The notes: generated by a model from the sequence alone, not told the origin. A stretch of 61,232 bases of DNA from Rhodoferax sp. (GCF_018063565.1 NZ_JAGPBB010000012.1:1-61232), one strand, 5' to 3'; numbered from the stretch's first letter, positions 17,246 to 26,105 are shown. A program made the numbers and translations.

Positions 17246-19726
17246 ATGAACAACCTTTCACTCAAACTCAAACTGTTCCTTTTAGCGCTCGTGGCCACTG
17301 TGTCGTTGGCGACCATCATCGTCGTCGGGTTGGGCGCGCAATCGCAATTGGTCCAGGCATCCAGCGAAATTGGTGCTGTGCGCTTGCCATCTATCGTCGG
17401 ATTGGCCAAGATGAATGTGAGCCTGGCGGAGTTGCGCTCTATCAACCGTCATGTCGCGTTTTACGAACTCGACTACAAGAGCCAAACGGGGTTTGTAAAT
17501 GACCTGGCTGCCCGCACTCAAGCCTGGAGAGGATATCAAGAAGGCCTGAAGATTTATGAGCCCCTTCCACAAACCAAAGAGGAAGCAGCGTTGTGGGGAG
17601 ACTTTCTCAAAGAATTTGAGGCAGCAAAGGCCGCAGATGCCAAGTTTGAGGAGGTTGTTGTTTCGTTAAGCCAAAACACGGTTGAAAAACGCCAAGTGGA
17701 ACTTTTCAAGGACTACTACCGCCTCATGGAAAGTATTGATCCGCTTTATGAGAAGACGGATGCGATTCTGGAAAAAATCGTCAAGCTCAACGAAGATGTG
17801 GGTAATTCGGAGGTGGTGACGGCAACCAGCACGGCCGCTCAAGCCAAGGTACTGCTGCTCGGAAGTGGGGCTGCAGCGGTTGTCATCCTCCTGTTGGCAT
17901 GCATTTGGATCGCCAAGAGCATTTTCAATCAGCTCGGTGCAGAGCCGTCATTGGTCGTTAACGTAGCCAGCCAGATTGCAGCGGGAGATCTGAGTTACAC
18001 CTATCGGCTTAAAGCCGGCGACACGACAAGTCTGCTGGCGTCTGCCAAGCGGATCAGTGACTCAGTTAAGGCGCTGGTTCACGACGTGCATCACCTGTCC
18101 GATGAAGCCGTGCAAGGCAACTTGGCAACCCGTGCAGACCCGAGCGTGCATCGCGGCGACTACCGCACGTTGGTCGAAGGCGTCAATGGCACACTGGACG
18201 CGGTGATCGGCCCGTTAAACGTCGCTGCGGGATATATTGACCGTATTTCCAAGGGAGACATTCCACCACCCATTGTGGAGGTCTACAAGGGCGACTTCAA
18301 CGTCCTGAAAACAAACCTGAACAAAGCGATCGAGGCGGTCAATGCCTTGGTTGGAGATGCAAGCAAGCTTGTTGAGGCGGCCGTGAACGGACAACTATCC
18401 ACACGCGCTGACGTCAGCCAACACCAGGGAGATTTTCGTCAAATCATTCAGGGCGTCAACGATACGCTTGACGCCGTGATTGGCCCTCTGAACGTGGCCG
18501 CAACCTGTGTCGATCGCATTGCCAAAGGTGATATCCCGGCACCTATTACTGAGAATTATCGCGGTGACATCAATACGCTGAAAGACAACCTCAATCAGGC
18601 CATAGCCGCTGTCAATCTGATGGCCTCCGACGCGACCACATTGTCGGCCGCCGCGGTAGAAGGCCGGCTGGAAACACGCGCAGACGCACAAAGACATCAA
18701 GGTGATTTCCGCAAGATTATTCAGGGTGTGAACGACACGCTGGATGCCATTGTGAGTCCGGTGCAGGAAGTTCAGGGCGTATTGGTCGGGATGGAAAACG
18801 GAGATTTGACTCAGTCCGTGAATGGCGTGTATCGCGGTGATTTCGCGCAACTCAAAAATGCGGTGAACAACACGGTGAAAAAGCTCTTGGACACTGTCTC
18901 TGAAGTTCGAGGGGCCGCAGACGCCCTCACCGGCGCCGCCAATCAGGTCAGTGCCACTGCACAATCGTTATCTCAGGCCGCCAGTGAACAAGCGGCAAGC
19001 GTTGAGGAAAGTACGTCGTCCATCGATGCCATGTCGGCGTCGATCAGTCAAAACAGTGAAAATGCCAAAGTGACCAACGCGATGGCCAGCAAAACCTCTA
19101 CTGAAGCCGTCGATGGTGGTCACGCCGTCAATCAGACCGTGGTGGCCATGAAGCAGATAGCGGCCAAGATCGGCATTGTGGATGACATTGCATACCAGAC
19201 CAATCTGCTGGCGTTGAACGCTGCCATTGAGGCTGCACGAGCTGGTGAGCATGGCAAGGGGTTTGCCGTAGTGGCTGCAGAGGTACGCAAACTCGCCGAG
19301 CGCAGCCAGGAAGCTGCCAAAGAGATTGGGGAACTCGCTGGCAACAGCGTGACCACCGCCGAGCGCGCCGGCAAACTTCTCGACGAAATCGTGCCAAGCA
19401 TCCAGAAAACCAGCGAGCTGGTGCAAGAAATTGCAGCGGCCAGCAGCGAACAAAGCGAATCGGTCACCCAAATTGGTGGGGCCATGGGACAGCTGAGCAA
19501 GGCCACTCAGCAAAACGCCAGTGCCAGCGAAGAACTGGCAGCCACCAGCGAAGAACTCTCGGGGCAAGCCGAGCAATTGCAGCAAAGCATTGCGTTCTTC
19601 AACACCGGTGAGAGTGCATCAAAGGTGCGCAGTAGGCACGAACCCCCTGCGATCGAGCGTCGGGCTTCGGCACCCAGGCTAACCACAAATGCAGTGCGAA
19701 AAGGTTCGAATTTTCGGCCCTATTGA
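17246..19726 (+). CDS. Methyl-accepting chemotaxis protein with tandem HAMP-like repeats
   Basis: An 826-residue chemoreceptor. Order: TM1 (about 8-30), a four-helix-bundle periplasmic sensor, TM2 (about 203-225), a first HAMP, then three tandem units of about 91 residues (starting near 284, 375 and 466), each with G-V-N-x-T-LDA and (K/R)-GD-(F/I) patterns, and a C-terminal signalling domain whose tip [20 protein letters not shown] is near residue 646. The repeats are also visible in the DNA, every 273 bases, and look like a poly-HAMP chain. The C terminus lacks a CheR/CheB-tethering pentapeptide. The ATG at 17246 begins the TM1 segment; the frame is open to 17192. The gene is framed by 18-bp direct repeats. 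Confidence 0.9.
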   Translation: MNNLSLKLKLFLLALVATVSLATIIVVGLGAQSQLVQASSEIGAVRLPSIVGLAKMNVSLAELRSINRHVAFYELDYKSQTGFVNDLAARTQAWRGYQEGLKIYEPLPQTKEEAALWGDFLKEFEAAKAADAKFEEVVVSLSQNTVEKRQVELFKDYYRLMESIDPLYEKTDAILEKIVKLNEDVGNSEVVTATSTAAQAKVLLLGSGAAAVVILLLACIWIAKSIFNQLGAEPSLVVNVASQIAAGDLSYTYRLKAGDTTSLLASAKRISDSVKALVHDVHHLSDEAVQGNLATRADPSVHRGDYRTLVEGVNGTLDAVIGPLNVAAGYIDRISKGDIPPPIVEVYKGDFNVLKTNLNKAIEAVNALVGDASKLVEAAVNGQLSTRADVSQHQGDFRQIIQGVNDTLDAVIGPLNVAATCVDRIAKGDIPAPITENYRGDINTLKDNLNQAIAAVNLMASDATTLSAAAVEGRLETRADAQRHQGDFRKIIQGVNDTLDAIVSPVQEVQGVLVGMENGDLTQSVNGVYRGDFAQLKNAVNNTVKKLLDTVSEVRGAADALTGAANQVSATAQSLSQAASEQAASVEESTSSIDAMSASISQNSENAKVTNAMASKTSTEAVDGGHAVNQTVVAMKQIAAKIGIVDDIAYQTNLLALNAAIEAARAGEHGKGFAVVAAEVRKLAERSQEAAKEIGELAGNSVTTAERAGKLLDEIVPSIQKTSELVQEIAAASSEQSESVTQIGGAMGQLSKATQQNASASEELAATSEELSGQAEQLQQSIAFFNTGESASKVRSRHEPPAIERRASAPRLTTNAVRKGSNFRPY

Positions 19727-19842
19727 GCACTCTAACGCCTCAACGAAAGATCCGTATCTCAGCGAATAGGCAAACCGAGAGTCCGAGCCGCATTCGAGCC
19801 CAACCAATCAGGATCTGACTGATCAATTCAATAGGGATGTCA

Positions 19843-19860
19843 GTCGCTGAAGCAGATTGG
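19843..19860 (+). repeat. 18-bp direct repeat, right copy, flanking the chemoreceptor block
   Basis: Perfect second copy of the repeat at 16921-16938. It lies 116 bases after the chemoreceptor stop and 8 bases before the end of the phzF gene, so the boundary of the block touches the 3' end of that gene. Confidence 0.7.
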
Positions 19861-19867
19861 TGACCGG

Positions 19868-20776
19868 TTACAGCGTAACGCCACCGCTGACACACGTCAC
19901 CACTTCCCCACCGATCCAGATCTGGCCGTCATTGCCGCGCTGCACAAAGACTTGCCCGTGACGCTGCAGGCGTGAGCCCTGGGTGGCGACGTAGCGCGGC
20001 GGCAACCAGGCGTCAGCCACCAGCCATTGCGCCAGACTGGCATTCAGACTGCCAGTGACCGGGTCCTCATTGACCCCCACTGCCGCAGCAAAGGCACGTA
20101 CCTGCAAGCCTGATGCACCATCATTCTGATCAGGATTTGCTGCTAAGCTTGTAGCTTCTGAGGACCTTTGGATATGGGCTACCCCTACTTTTATGCCCAA
20201 GTTCCTGAGTTCAGGGTGATTGGGGTCAAGCGCCAGAAGAACTTCGGCGCTGTCAATAAGCAGCCCCAGCCACACCGGCCCATTGTCAAGCCACTGACTG
20301 GCCACAATGTGTCGGGCATCCAGGTCAAGGGCGAGCGCCACCTGCGCCACGGTGGCCGGGTCGGGCGAGCGACGCGTGAGCGGCGGTGCGGCAAAGGCCA
20401 GGCGTGGGCCATCACGCCGAAGGCGCACCAGGCCGACACCACACTCTTGCAGCAGTTCACTGGTGTCCGGGAGATCGGTTAGCCCGTCCAGACCCTGCGC
20501 CTCTAACCAGGCGTGGCAGCTGCCCAAAGTCGGGTGGCCGGCAAACGGCAGCTCAGCGCCGGGTGTGAAGATGCGTACCCGGTAATGCGCGCCCTGTGCC
20601 GCCGCCGCTGGTGTGGGCGGCAGCAAAAACACGGTTTCCGACAGGTTGGTCCAGTGAGCAAAGTGCTGCATCTGCTCGGTGGATAGGTCCGAGCCATCCA
20701 GCACCACGGCCAAGGGGTTGCCCAGGTAGGGCGTGGCGGTGAAGACGTCGACTTGCTTGAATGGACGTGTTTTCAT
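19868..20776 (-). CDS. PhzF-family isomerase/epimerase
   Basis: A 302-residue protein of the PhzF superfamily, related to diaminopimelate epimerase but lacking the two catalytic cysteines. The family hallmark NLSETVF carries the catalytic glutamate (E47), preceded by TPYLGNPLAVVLDG (15-28); FAGHPTLGS and the late EDPVTGSLN motifs are also present. In phenazine synthesis PhzF isomerises a dihydroxyanthranilate, but most PhzF proteins have other, unknown substrates and no phz genes are present. It is the last of five closely packed genes with an aminotransferase, a permease, a racemase and a LysE exporter, so a role on an amino acid or derivative is likely. Confidence 0.87.
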   Translation of the reverse strand: MKTRPFKQVDVFTATPYLGNPLAVVLDGSDLSTEQMQHFAHWTNLSETVFLLPPTPAAAAQGAHYRVRIFTPGAELPFAGHPTLGSCHAWLEAQGLDGLTDLPDTSELLQECGVGLVRLRRDGPRLAFAAPPLTRRSPDPATVAQVALALDLDARHIVASQWLDNGPVWLGLLIDSAEVLLALDPNHPELRNLGIKVGVAHIQRSSEATSLAANPDQNDGASGLQVRAFAAAVGVNEDPVTGSLNASLAQWLVADAWLPPRYVATQGSRLQRHGQVFVQRGNDGQIWIGGEVVTCVSGGVTL

Positions 20777-20780
20777 GGCA

Positions 20781-22046
20781 TCAGGCCGTCAATGTGGTGG
20801 CATAAACATTCAGCGCAGCGGCCAAGGCCGCGACGCCTCGATGAATTTCCTCCACGCTGGGCGTCACAAAACTCAGCCGCAATGTGCGCGCATCGCCATG
20901 GTCGGCATAAAACGGTGCACCGGGCACAAAGGCCACGCCCTGCTCCACCGCAAACGGCAGCAAATCCTGCGCGTCCATGCCCGCAGGCAGGCGCGCCCAC
21001 AAAAACATGCCACCCGCCGGGGTGTTCCAGGTCAGCCGGGCGTCGGCCTCAGCCGCTGGCATGGCCTCAACATCGGGCGGCATCGCGCCAAAGTGCCGCG
21101 CCAGCGCGGCCAGCATGGCATCGCGCTGGGCCTTGTACAACGCACGGATGGTCGGCACATGGCGGTCCAGAAAGCCGTCTTTCATCACCTCGGCAATCAT
21201 GCGCTGGTTAAAACCCGGGCTGTGCAGGTCCGCGGCCTGCTTGGCTTGTAACAGTTTGGGGTACACCGCCTTGGGTGCCACCAAAAACCCCAGGCGCAGG
21301 CCGGGTGCCAGCACTTTGGAAAACGAGCCCAGGTATATGCAGTTGTCGGGGTGGCGTGCCGACAGCGGCGCCGGTGGCGGGGTATCAAACCACAGGTCGC
21401 CGTAGGGGTTGTCCTCGATCAGCGGCAGGTTCAGTTCAAACGCCGTGGTACTGAGCGCGGCGCGGCGCGACTCGTCCATGCTGCGCCCGGTCGGGTTCTG
21501 AAAATTGGGCAGCACGTACAAAAAACGCGCGCCACTGGCCTTGGCGCGCAAGTCGTCAATGAGTACGCCATGCGCGTCACTGTCCACTGCCACAATGTCA
21601 GGCTCCATCGGCACAAACGCTGATACCGCACCCAGGTAGGTGGGTGATTCGACCAGAATCTTGCTGCCGGCATCCACCAGCACCTTGGCCACCAGATCCA
21701 GCCCCTGCTGGCTGCCGGTGGTGATCAGTACCTGCGCCGGGTCCACCGCCCAGGGCACACCGGCGGCGCTGCTTTGTTCGCTCAGGGTCTGCGCCACGGC
21801 TTCGCGCAACGGGCCAAAGCCTTCGCTGGCGGCGTATTGCAGCGCGCCTTTGGGGTCGTCGGTCAGCACCTTGGCACAGGCTGCCTCGAACTCGGCCACC
21901 GGAAAGGTTTTGCTCGATGGCAGGCCACCGGCAAAACTGATGATGCCAGGGCGCTCGGTGACTTTCAGGATTTCGCGAATGACCGACGGGTTCATGCGCG
22001 CGGCGCGGCGCGCCAGTTGCCAGGGGGATGCGGGTGGGGTATTCAT
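20781..22046 (-). CDS. PLP-dependent aminotransferase (class I/II, 2-aminoadipate/MocR-like branch)
   Basis: A 421-residue fold-type I aminotransferase. The opening ERPGIISFAGGLPSSKTFP and YAASEGFGPLREAV, the pocket motif NFQNPTGRS and the PLP-lysine motif GSFSKVLAPGLRLGF place it in the branch containing LysN (2-aminoadipate aminotransferase) and the C-terminal domains of MocR regulators. There is no DNA-binding domain, so it acts as an enzyme. Its start overlaps the stop of the EamA gene by four bases, and its stop is four bases before the phzF start. The amino acid substrate is unknown. Confidence 0.87.
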   Translation of the reverse strand: MNTPPASPWQLARRAARMNPSVIREILKVTERPGIISFAGGLPSSKTFPVAEFEAACAKVLTDDPKGALQYAASEGFGPLREAVAQTLSEQSSAAGVPWAVDPAQVLITTGSQQGLDLVAKVLVDAGSKILVESPTYLGAVSAFVPMEPDIVAVDSDAHGVLIDDLRAKASGARFLYVLPNFQNPTGRSMDESRRAALSTTAFELNLPLIEDNPYGDLWFDTPPPAPLSARHPDNCIYLGSFSKVLAPGLRLGFLVAPKAVYPKLLQAKQAADLHSPGFNQRMIAEVMKDGFLDRHVPTIRALYKAQRDAMLAALARHFGAMPPDVEAMPAAEADARLTWNTPAGGMFLWARLPAGMDAQDLLPFAVEQGVAFVPGAPFYADHGDARTLRLSFVTPSVEEIHRGVAALAAALNVYATTLTA

Positions 22047-22993
22047 GGTGTGTTGACCTTTAGCGTGGCGGGTTGAGGTGATGGCGTCGGTTCAATGGTG
22101 TGCACCGGCATTTTTCGACCGACAAACACAACCGCAATCACGGCCAGGCCGAAACCCACCGTGAGAAGGTCGAGCCGCTCGCCCAGAATGGGCACGGCAA
22201 ACAGCATGCTCAAGAACGGTTGCAGTAACTGCACCTGGCTGACACGCACCGTGCCGCCCAGCGCCAGACCGCGGTACCAGGCAAAAAAGCCGAGCCATTG
22301 GGAAAACAGCGCCACGTAGACAAAGCCACACCATGCATTGAAACCAATAGCTGCCTGCGGATATTCCATAAGCGCTAGCGGCATATTTAACGGCAAACCC
22401 AGAATCAGCGCCCAACAGATCACATGCTCCGCGCGCATGCGCTGCGACAACAATGAGCCCATGCCATAGCCCACGGCCGCGCAGCCCATGGCTGCCAGCA
22501 GCAGCGTGTCGGCCCAGCTCAGACTCAGGTTGCCAGCGCCAGAACGCAGCATGGCAAAGCCAATCACCAGCGCCGAGCCCAAGGCCGCACACAGCCAAAA
22601 CCCGGCCGAGGGTCGCTGACGGTGCAGCCAGGCACCCACTCCGGCCGTGGCCAATGGCAGCACACCCAGCATCACGCTGGCGTGCACGGCTTCCACATGG
22701 CGCATGGCAATCGACGAAAACATTGGAAAACCAAATACCACGCCCAGCATCACCACCGCCAGCGCGGGCAGGTTGGCACGCGCGGGCCAGGGTGCGCGAG
22801 TGGCCCACAGAAAAACGATGGACAGCAGCGCCGCCACCGTTGCCCGCCCGGTCGAGACAAACAGACCTGAGAGTTGCGGCGCTTGCGGCGTGCCCACCGC
22901 CAGGCGGGTGAGCGGCAGTGTCAGCGCAAAAATCACCACGCCCAGCAGCCCCAGCCACAGGCCTTTCTTGACCTCAGGTGACAGGTGTTTCAT
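22043..22993 (-). CDS. EamA/DMT-family transporter
   Basis: A 316-residue membrane protein with ten hydrophobic segments in two EamA repeats. Typical elements are the opening GLLGVVIFALTLPLTRLAV and the C-terminal QLLQPFLSMLFAVPILGERL, which ends the second repeat. The ATG at 22993 overlaps the racemase stop by four bases, so translation is coupled; the open frame reaches 23008. The interspersed repeat at 22341-22380 is translated within it, in a loop around MPLALMEYPQAAIGF. As part of an amino-acid operon with a LysE exporter, export of an amino acid or derivative is a reasonable guess. Confidence 0.84.
   Translation of the reverse strand: MKHLSPEVKKGLWLGLLGVVIFALTLPLTRLAVGTPQAPQLSGLFVSTGRATVAALLSIVFLWATRAPWPARANLPALAVVMLGVVFGFPMFSSIAMRHVEAVHASVMLGVLPLATAGVGAWLHRQRPSAGFWLCAALGSALVIGFAMLRSGAGNLSLSWADTLLLAAMGCAAVGYGMGSLLSQRMRAEHVICWALILGLPLNMPLALMEYPQAAIGFNAWCGFVYVALFSQWLGFFAWYRGLALGGTVRVSQVQLLQPFLSMLFAVPILGERLDLLTVGFGLAVIAVVFVGRKMPVHTIEPTPSPQPATLKVNTP
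22341..22380 (-). repeat. Interspersed ~40-bp repeat, copy 3 (inside an EamA gene)
   Basis: Read on the minus strand it begins CGCTAGCGCTTATGG and has GCTATTGGTTT at its end, with the two blocks spaced exactly as in the other copies. It is in the same orientation as the host gene and translated in frame. Confidence 0.65.
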
Positions 22994-23685
22994 GGCGTTA
23001 TCGCCCACAGTGCGCTGCTTTTGGCATGCAGCGCGGTGGTGTCAAACAGCGGCAGGGCGGTGTGTTGTGGCTGCACCAGCATGGCAATCTCGGTGCAGCC
23101 CAAGATGATGGCCTGTGCGCCTTGTTGGCGCAGATCGTCGATCACCTGCAGGTAGGCTTGGCGCGAGGTCTCGTTGACCTGACCCAGACACAGCTCTTCA
23201 TAAATGATCTGGTGTACCAGTTCGCGCCCGCTGGCAGGCGGCGTCAGTACCGTCAGACCGTGGTTTTGTTCCAGGCGGCTGCGGTAAAAGTCCTGCTCCA
23301 TGGTGAAACGCGTGCCAAGCAGCCCCACGGTGGCGAACCCGGCCTGCTGGATGGCTAGTGCAGTCGGGTCGGCAATATGCAGCAGCGGGATGTCCACGGC
23401 GCGCTCAATGGCGCTGGCCACCTTGTGCATGGTGTTGGTGCACAGCACCAGCGCGTCGGCCCCGGCGCTTGCCAGCTTGTGCGCGGCATTGGCCAGCAGC
23501 GCGCCAGCGGCGTCCCACTGGTCGGTTCTTTGCAGATGTTCGACCTCTGCGAAATTCACGCTGTACAGAATGATCCTGGCCGAATGCAAACCGCCGAGCT
23601 GTTGACGCACCGTCTGGTTGATCAACTGGTAATACGGCACGGTCGATTCCCAACTCATGCCGCCGATCAGGCCTAAGGTTTTCAT
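22990..23685 (-). CDS. Aspartate/glutamate racemase family protein
   Basis: A 231-residue protein of the Asp/Glu/hydantoin racemase superfamily, close to the aspartate racemase / YgeA group. The start MKTLGLIGGMSWEST is typical. The two catalytic cysteines are C82 in LCTNTMHK and C197 in LGCTEI, so a two-base racemase mechanism is intact. The substrate could be aspartate, glutamate or another amino acid. The ATG at 23685 is chosen because it starts the Rossmann-like first strand; the open frame reaches 23706. It is the second gene of the operon, 64 bp behind lysE, with a four-base overlap with the EamA gene. Confidence 0.87.
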   Translation of the reverse strand: MKTLGLIGGMSWESTVPYYQLINQTVRQQLGGLHSARIILYSVNFAEVEHLQRTDQWDAAGALLANAAHKLASAGADALVLCTNTMHKVASAIERAVDIPLLHIADPTALAIQQAGFATVGLLGTRFTMEQDFYRSRLEQNHGLTVLTPPASGRELVHQIIYEELCLGQVNETSRQAYLQVIDDLRQQGAQAIILGCTEIAMLVQPQHTALPLFDTTALHAKSSALWAITP

Positions 23686-23749
23686 CTGAATTACTTCGTT
23701 AGTCATAGCTGGTCGTGCTTATTTTGTATGGGCTGGAACTTAATTTCTG

Positions 23750-24361
23750 TCAGAAGGTAGTCATCCATGCTGCAGTGACCACCAGCACCACTGCCATGCT
23801 GCGGTTAAACCAGCGCAGACGCCGACCACCATGCTCCGCATCAGCCAGCCAGCGCCGCAGCAGCGTGCCGATCAGCGCATAGGTCAAGTTGCTGCACAGG
23901 CCAAACGCCAGCAGGATGGGCAGCACCACGGCAAAGCGGCTCAGCGCGTCCTCGCGCCCGGCCAGCCAGCCCGCCACCACGGTGAGCGCCAGCATCCAGG
24001 CCTTGATGTTCAGAAACTGCAGCATCACCCCTTGCCAGAACGTCACCTGCAAACGCCCAGAATCGGCCTGGGCGAGTGTGTTGGCGCGCCAGAGCTTGAG
24101 CGCCAGCCACAACAAGTAGCCCACGCCAGTCGCCTGCACCCCCAGTCGCAGCACGGGGACGGCCAGCACCATGGCGCCCACACCCGCTGCGCACAGGCTG
24201 AACAGCAGGCCCCAGCCGACAGGTACCGAAAGCACAAACCGTACGGCCCGACGCAGTCCCAAATTGGCTGCCAGGGCGGTCGATAACGTGGTGTTGGGCC
24301 CCGGCGTAAAGCTGGTGGCGGTGCACAACACCAGCAATGCGGTGAGTTCAGCGGCGGTCAT
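23750..24361 (-). CDS. LysE/RhtB-family amino-acid exporter
   Basis: A 203-residue membrane protein with about six hydrophobic segments. The family motif FTPGPNTTLSTALA-x-N-x-G (residues about 18-38) is nearly complete and the size is typical of LysE/RhtB translocators, which export amino acids such as lysine, homoserine, threonine or leucine. It is the first gene of the five-gene minus-strand operon and diverges from the MocR-type regulator with 280 bp between their starts. Control by that regulator is inferred from the layout and from direct repeats 49 bases upstream of its start. Confidence 0.87.
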   Translation of the reverse strand: MTAAELTALLVLCTATSFTPGPNTTLSTALAANLGLRRAVRFVLSVPVGWGLLFSLCAAGVGAMVLAVPVLRLGVQATGVGYLLWLALKLWRANTLAQADSGRLQVTFWQGVMLQFLNIKAWMLALTVVAGWLAGREDALSRFAVVLPILLAFGLCSNLTYALIGTLLRRWLADAEHGGRRLRWFNRSMAVVLVVTAAWMTTF

Positions 24362-24409
24362 GGGGTTTGAGTGGGCGGTTCATGGCGTCGAATGTAGCTT
24401 GAAAAACAG

Positions 24410-24426
24410 TACACTAACGATACACT
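24410..24426 (-). promoter_or_regulatory. Direct repeat TACACT x2, possible MocR operator
   Basis: TACACT occurs at 24410-24415 and again at 24421-24426, an 11-base (one helical turn) tandem. MocR-type regulators commonly bind direct repeats of this kind. It lies 49 bases upstream of the lysE start, where a regulator could act on the operon promoter. Six-base repeats can arise by chance, so this is tentative. Confidence 0.35.
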
Positions 24427-24480
24427 TTGCAAGACATTATGAAAATCTGTATTGATAATGCACATGACACAGATGGCTCG

Positions 24481-24608
24481 GGCTTTGGGTTCTCCAGCAC
24501 AACACGGTCGTTGGCACGAGGGAGGACAGGGGTGGATGCCGATTTCTGGTACTCCAGTATGAGGCACCCGCCCTTGTCCTCCCCCGTGCGAGGCGCAGAT
24601 CCAAAGCC
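24481..24608. repeat. Large imperfect palindrome upstream of the MocR-type gene
   Basis: The 29-base arms at 24512-24540 and 24563-24591 pair at 24 of 29 positions (cores GGAGGACA and TGTCCTCC). Between them is a 22-base spacer that itself contains CTGG-TACT-CCAG. Outside, GGCTTTGG (24481-24488) pairs with CCAAAGCC (24601-24608), with a small offset. No T-run follows either arm, so it is not a terminator. It resembles a small non-coding inverted-repeat element, or a leader-RNA structure for the gene that starts at 24642. Confidence 0.65.
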
Positions 24609-24641
24609 AAACCTGAATCTGCAGCCAAGGCGACCCCGACC

Positions 24642-26084
24642 ATGCTGATCAAAACCCCCACCCGCCCCCTGGCCGAGCAACTTGCTGCCCGCTTGAGTGA
24701 GCGCATTCAAACCGGCCTGCTGGCCCCAGGCGCGCGCCTGCCCTCGGTACGGCAATGTGCGCAGCAGCTGGGCGTGAGTCCCAGCACGGTGGTGGCGGCC
24801 TATGACCAACTCCTGGCGCAAGGCCTGGTCGACGCCCAGAAAAATCGGGGGTTTTATATAAGAAACAGGCATCCAGCCCAGATTGAAAAAGCGCTGACAG
24901 CTACTGAATCAGAAGCAAAACAATCGACTGATACAGCACGGCCGACCTCCCTGCCACACGCCCCCGTCAACGCCACCGCGCTGATTCGTGGCATGTTCCA
25001 GGGTGGTAGCAACTTGCCGCAACCCGGCCTGGGTGCTTTTCCGCCAGATTGGCTGGAGACCCCGTTCTTGTCCGCCGCGATCCGGCGCGTGACCACTGGC
25101 GCGCAGCTCAACGACTTCTCGCTGCAATACGGCGAGCCTGCCGGCGACTCGGGGCTACGCCAGGCGCTGGCGGCCCGGTTGAGTGCCTTGTCGATCCCGG
25201 CCAGCCCGCAGCAGATCATGACCACGGTGGGAGCCACCCATGCGCTTGACATTGTGAGCCGCACGCTGCTGCGCGCCGGTGACTGTGTGATGGTCGAAGA
25301 GCCCGGCTGGGCCATTGAATTTGCCCGCCTGGACGCCCTGGGCATGCGCATTTTGCCAGTGCCTCGGGGACCGGACGGACCTGACCTTGCGGTGATGGCG
25401 CGTTACTGCGAACTGCACGCACCCAAGCTGTTTGTGAGTGTCAGTGTGTTCCACAACCCGACCGGCTACTGCCTGAGTCCAGGCGCCGCGCACCGCTTGC
25501 TGCAACTGGCCAATGCGCACCATTTTCACATTGTTGAAGACGACACCTACAGTCATCTGGCCCCCGACCACGCCACGCGACTGTCGGCGCTGGACGGCTT
25601 GCAGCGCACCATTTATGTCAGCGGCTTCTCAAAAATTCTGGCGCCGGGATGGCGCGTGGGTTTCATGGCGGCGCCAGCGGATCTGTTCGAGCGCCTGCTT
25701 GACACCAAGTTGCTGGCCACACTGACCACCCCGGCCTTGCTGGAAAAAGCACTGGCCTGGTGCATCGAACAGGGCCAATTGCGCCGCCACGCGCAGCAGG
25801 TGCGCAGCCGACTGGACCAGGCACGCGCCCGCAGTGTCAAGCTGGCGCTGGGCGCTGGCTGCCGCTTTGCCGCGCCACCGGCCGGGTTGTTTGGCTGGGT
25901 GGATACCGGGGTCGATACCGACGCGCTGGCGCAGCGCATGCTCGATGTGGGCTATTTGCTGGCGCCGGGTTCGCTGTTTCACGCGAACCGTGTACCCGAC
26001 ACGCTGATGCGCATCAACTTCTGCACCACACAGGAGGCAGCGTTTTGGCAGGTGTTGACGGCCGTTCGTGCCGAACTCGCGTGA
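24642..26084 (+). CDS. MocR-type (GntR/aminotransferase fusion) transcriptional regulator
   Basis: A 480-residue PLP-dependent regulator. Residues 1-75 are a GntR winged helix (PLAEQLAARL, LPSVRQCAQQLGVSPSTVVAAYDQL), then comes a linker, then a full fold-type I aminotransferase domain with the cofactor lysine in YVSGFSKILAPGWRVGF and the VSVFHNPTGY block. Such proteins sense an amino acid or PLP adduct and usually control a divergent gene set. Here that is the lysE-racemase-eamA-aminotransferase-phzF operon. The linker (about 80-100) contains a translated copy of the interspersed repeat. The ATG at 24642 directly precedes the winged helix and lies 33 bases after a large palindrome. Confidence 0.9.
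   Translation: MLIKTPTRPLAEQLAARLSERIQTGLLAPGARLPSVRQCAQQLGVSPSTVVAAYDQLLAQGLVDAQKNRGFYIRNRHPAQIEKALTATESEAKQSTDTARPTSLPHAPVNATALIRGMFQGGSNLPQPGLGAFPPDWLETPFLSAAIRRVTTGAQLNDFSLQYGEPAGDSGLRQALAARLSALSIPASPQQIMTTVGATHALDIVSRTLLRAGDCVMVEEPGWAIEFARLDALGMRILPVPRGPDGPDLAVMARYCELHAPKLFVSVSVFHNPTGYCLSPGAAHRLLQLANAHHFHIVEDDTYSHLAPDHATRLSALDGLQRTIYVSGFSKILAPGWRVGFMAAPADLFERLLDTKLLATLTTPALLEKALAWCIEQGQLRRHAQQVRSRLDQARARSVKLALGAGCRFAAPPAGLFGWVDTGVDTDALAQRMLDVGYLLAPGSLFHANRVPDTLMRINFCTTQEAAFWQVLTAVRAELA
24886..24925 (+). repeat. Interspersed ~40-bp repeat, degenerate copy 4 (inside the MocR-type gene)
   Basis: AAAAAGCGCTGACAG at the left and GAAGCAAAACAAT at the right keep the 24-base spacing of the two conserved blocks, but the right block has lost the TAT of GCTAT. 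It is translated within the flexible linker between the DNA-binding and aminotransferase domains. Weaker than the other copies. Confidence 0.4.
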
Positions 26085-26105
26085 TGGAAATGGCGACCGG
26101 GAGGC

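Noticed and set aside
20117-20165. Possible repeat copy inside phzF
   Set aside because: It looks AT-richer than its surroundings and has GCTAA/TAGCTT elements, but neither strand gives the required block spacing.
19868-20776. Phenazine biosynthesis
   Set aside because: Only a PhzF-fold protein is present. The family is broad and no other phz gene is in the window.
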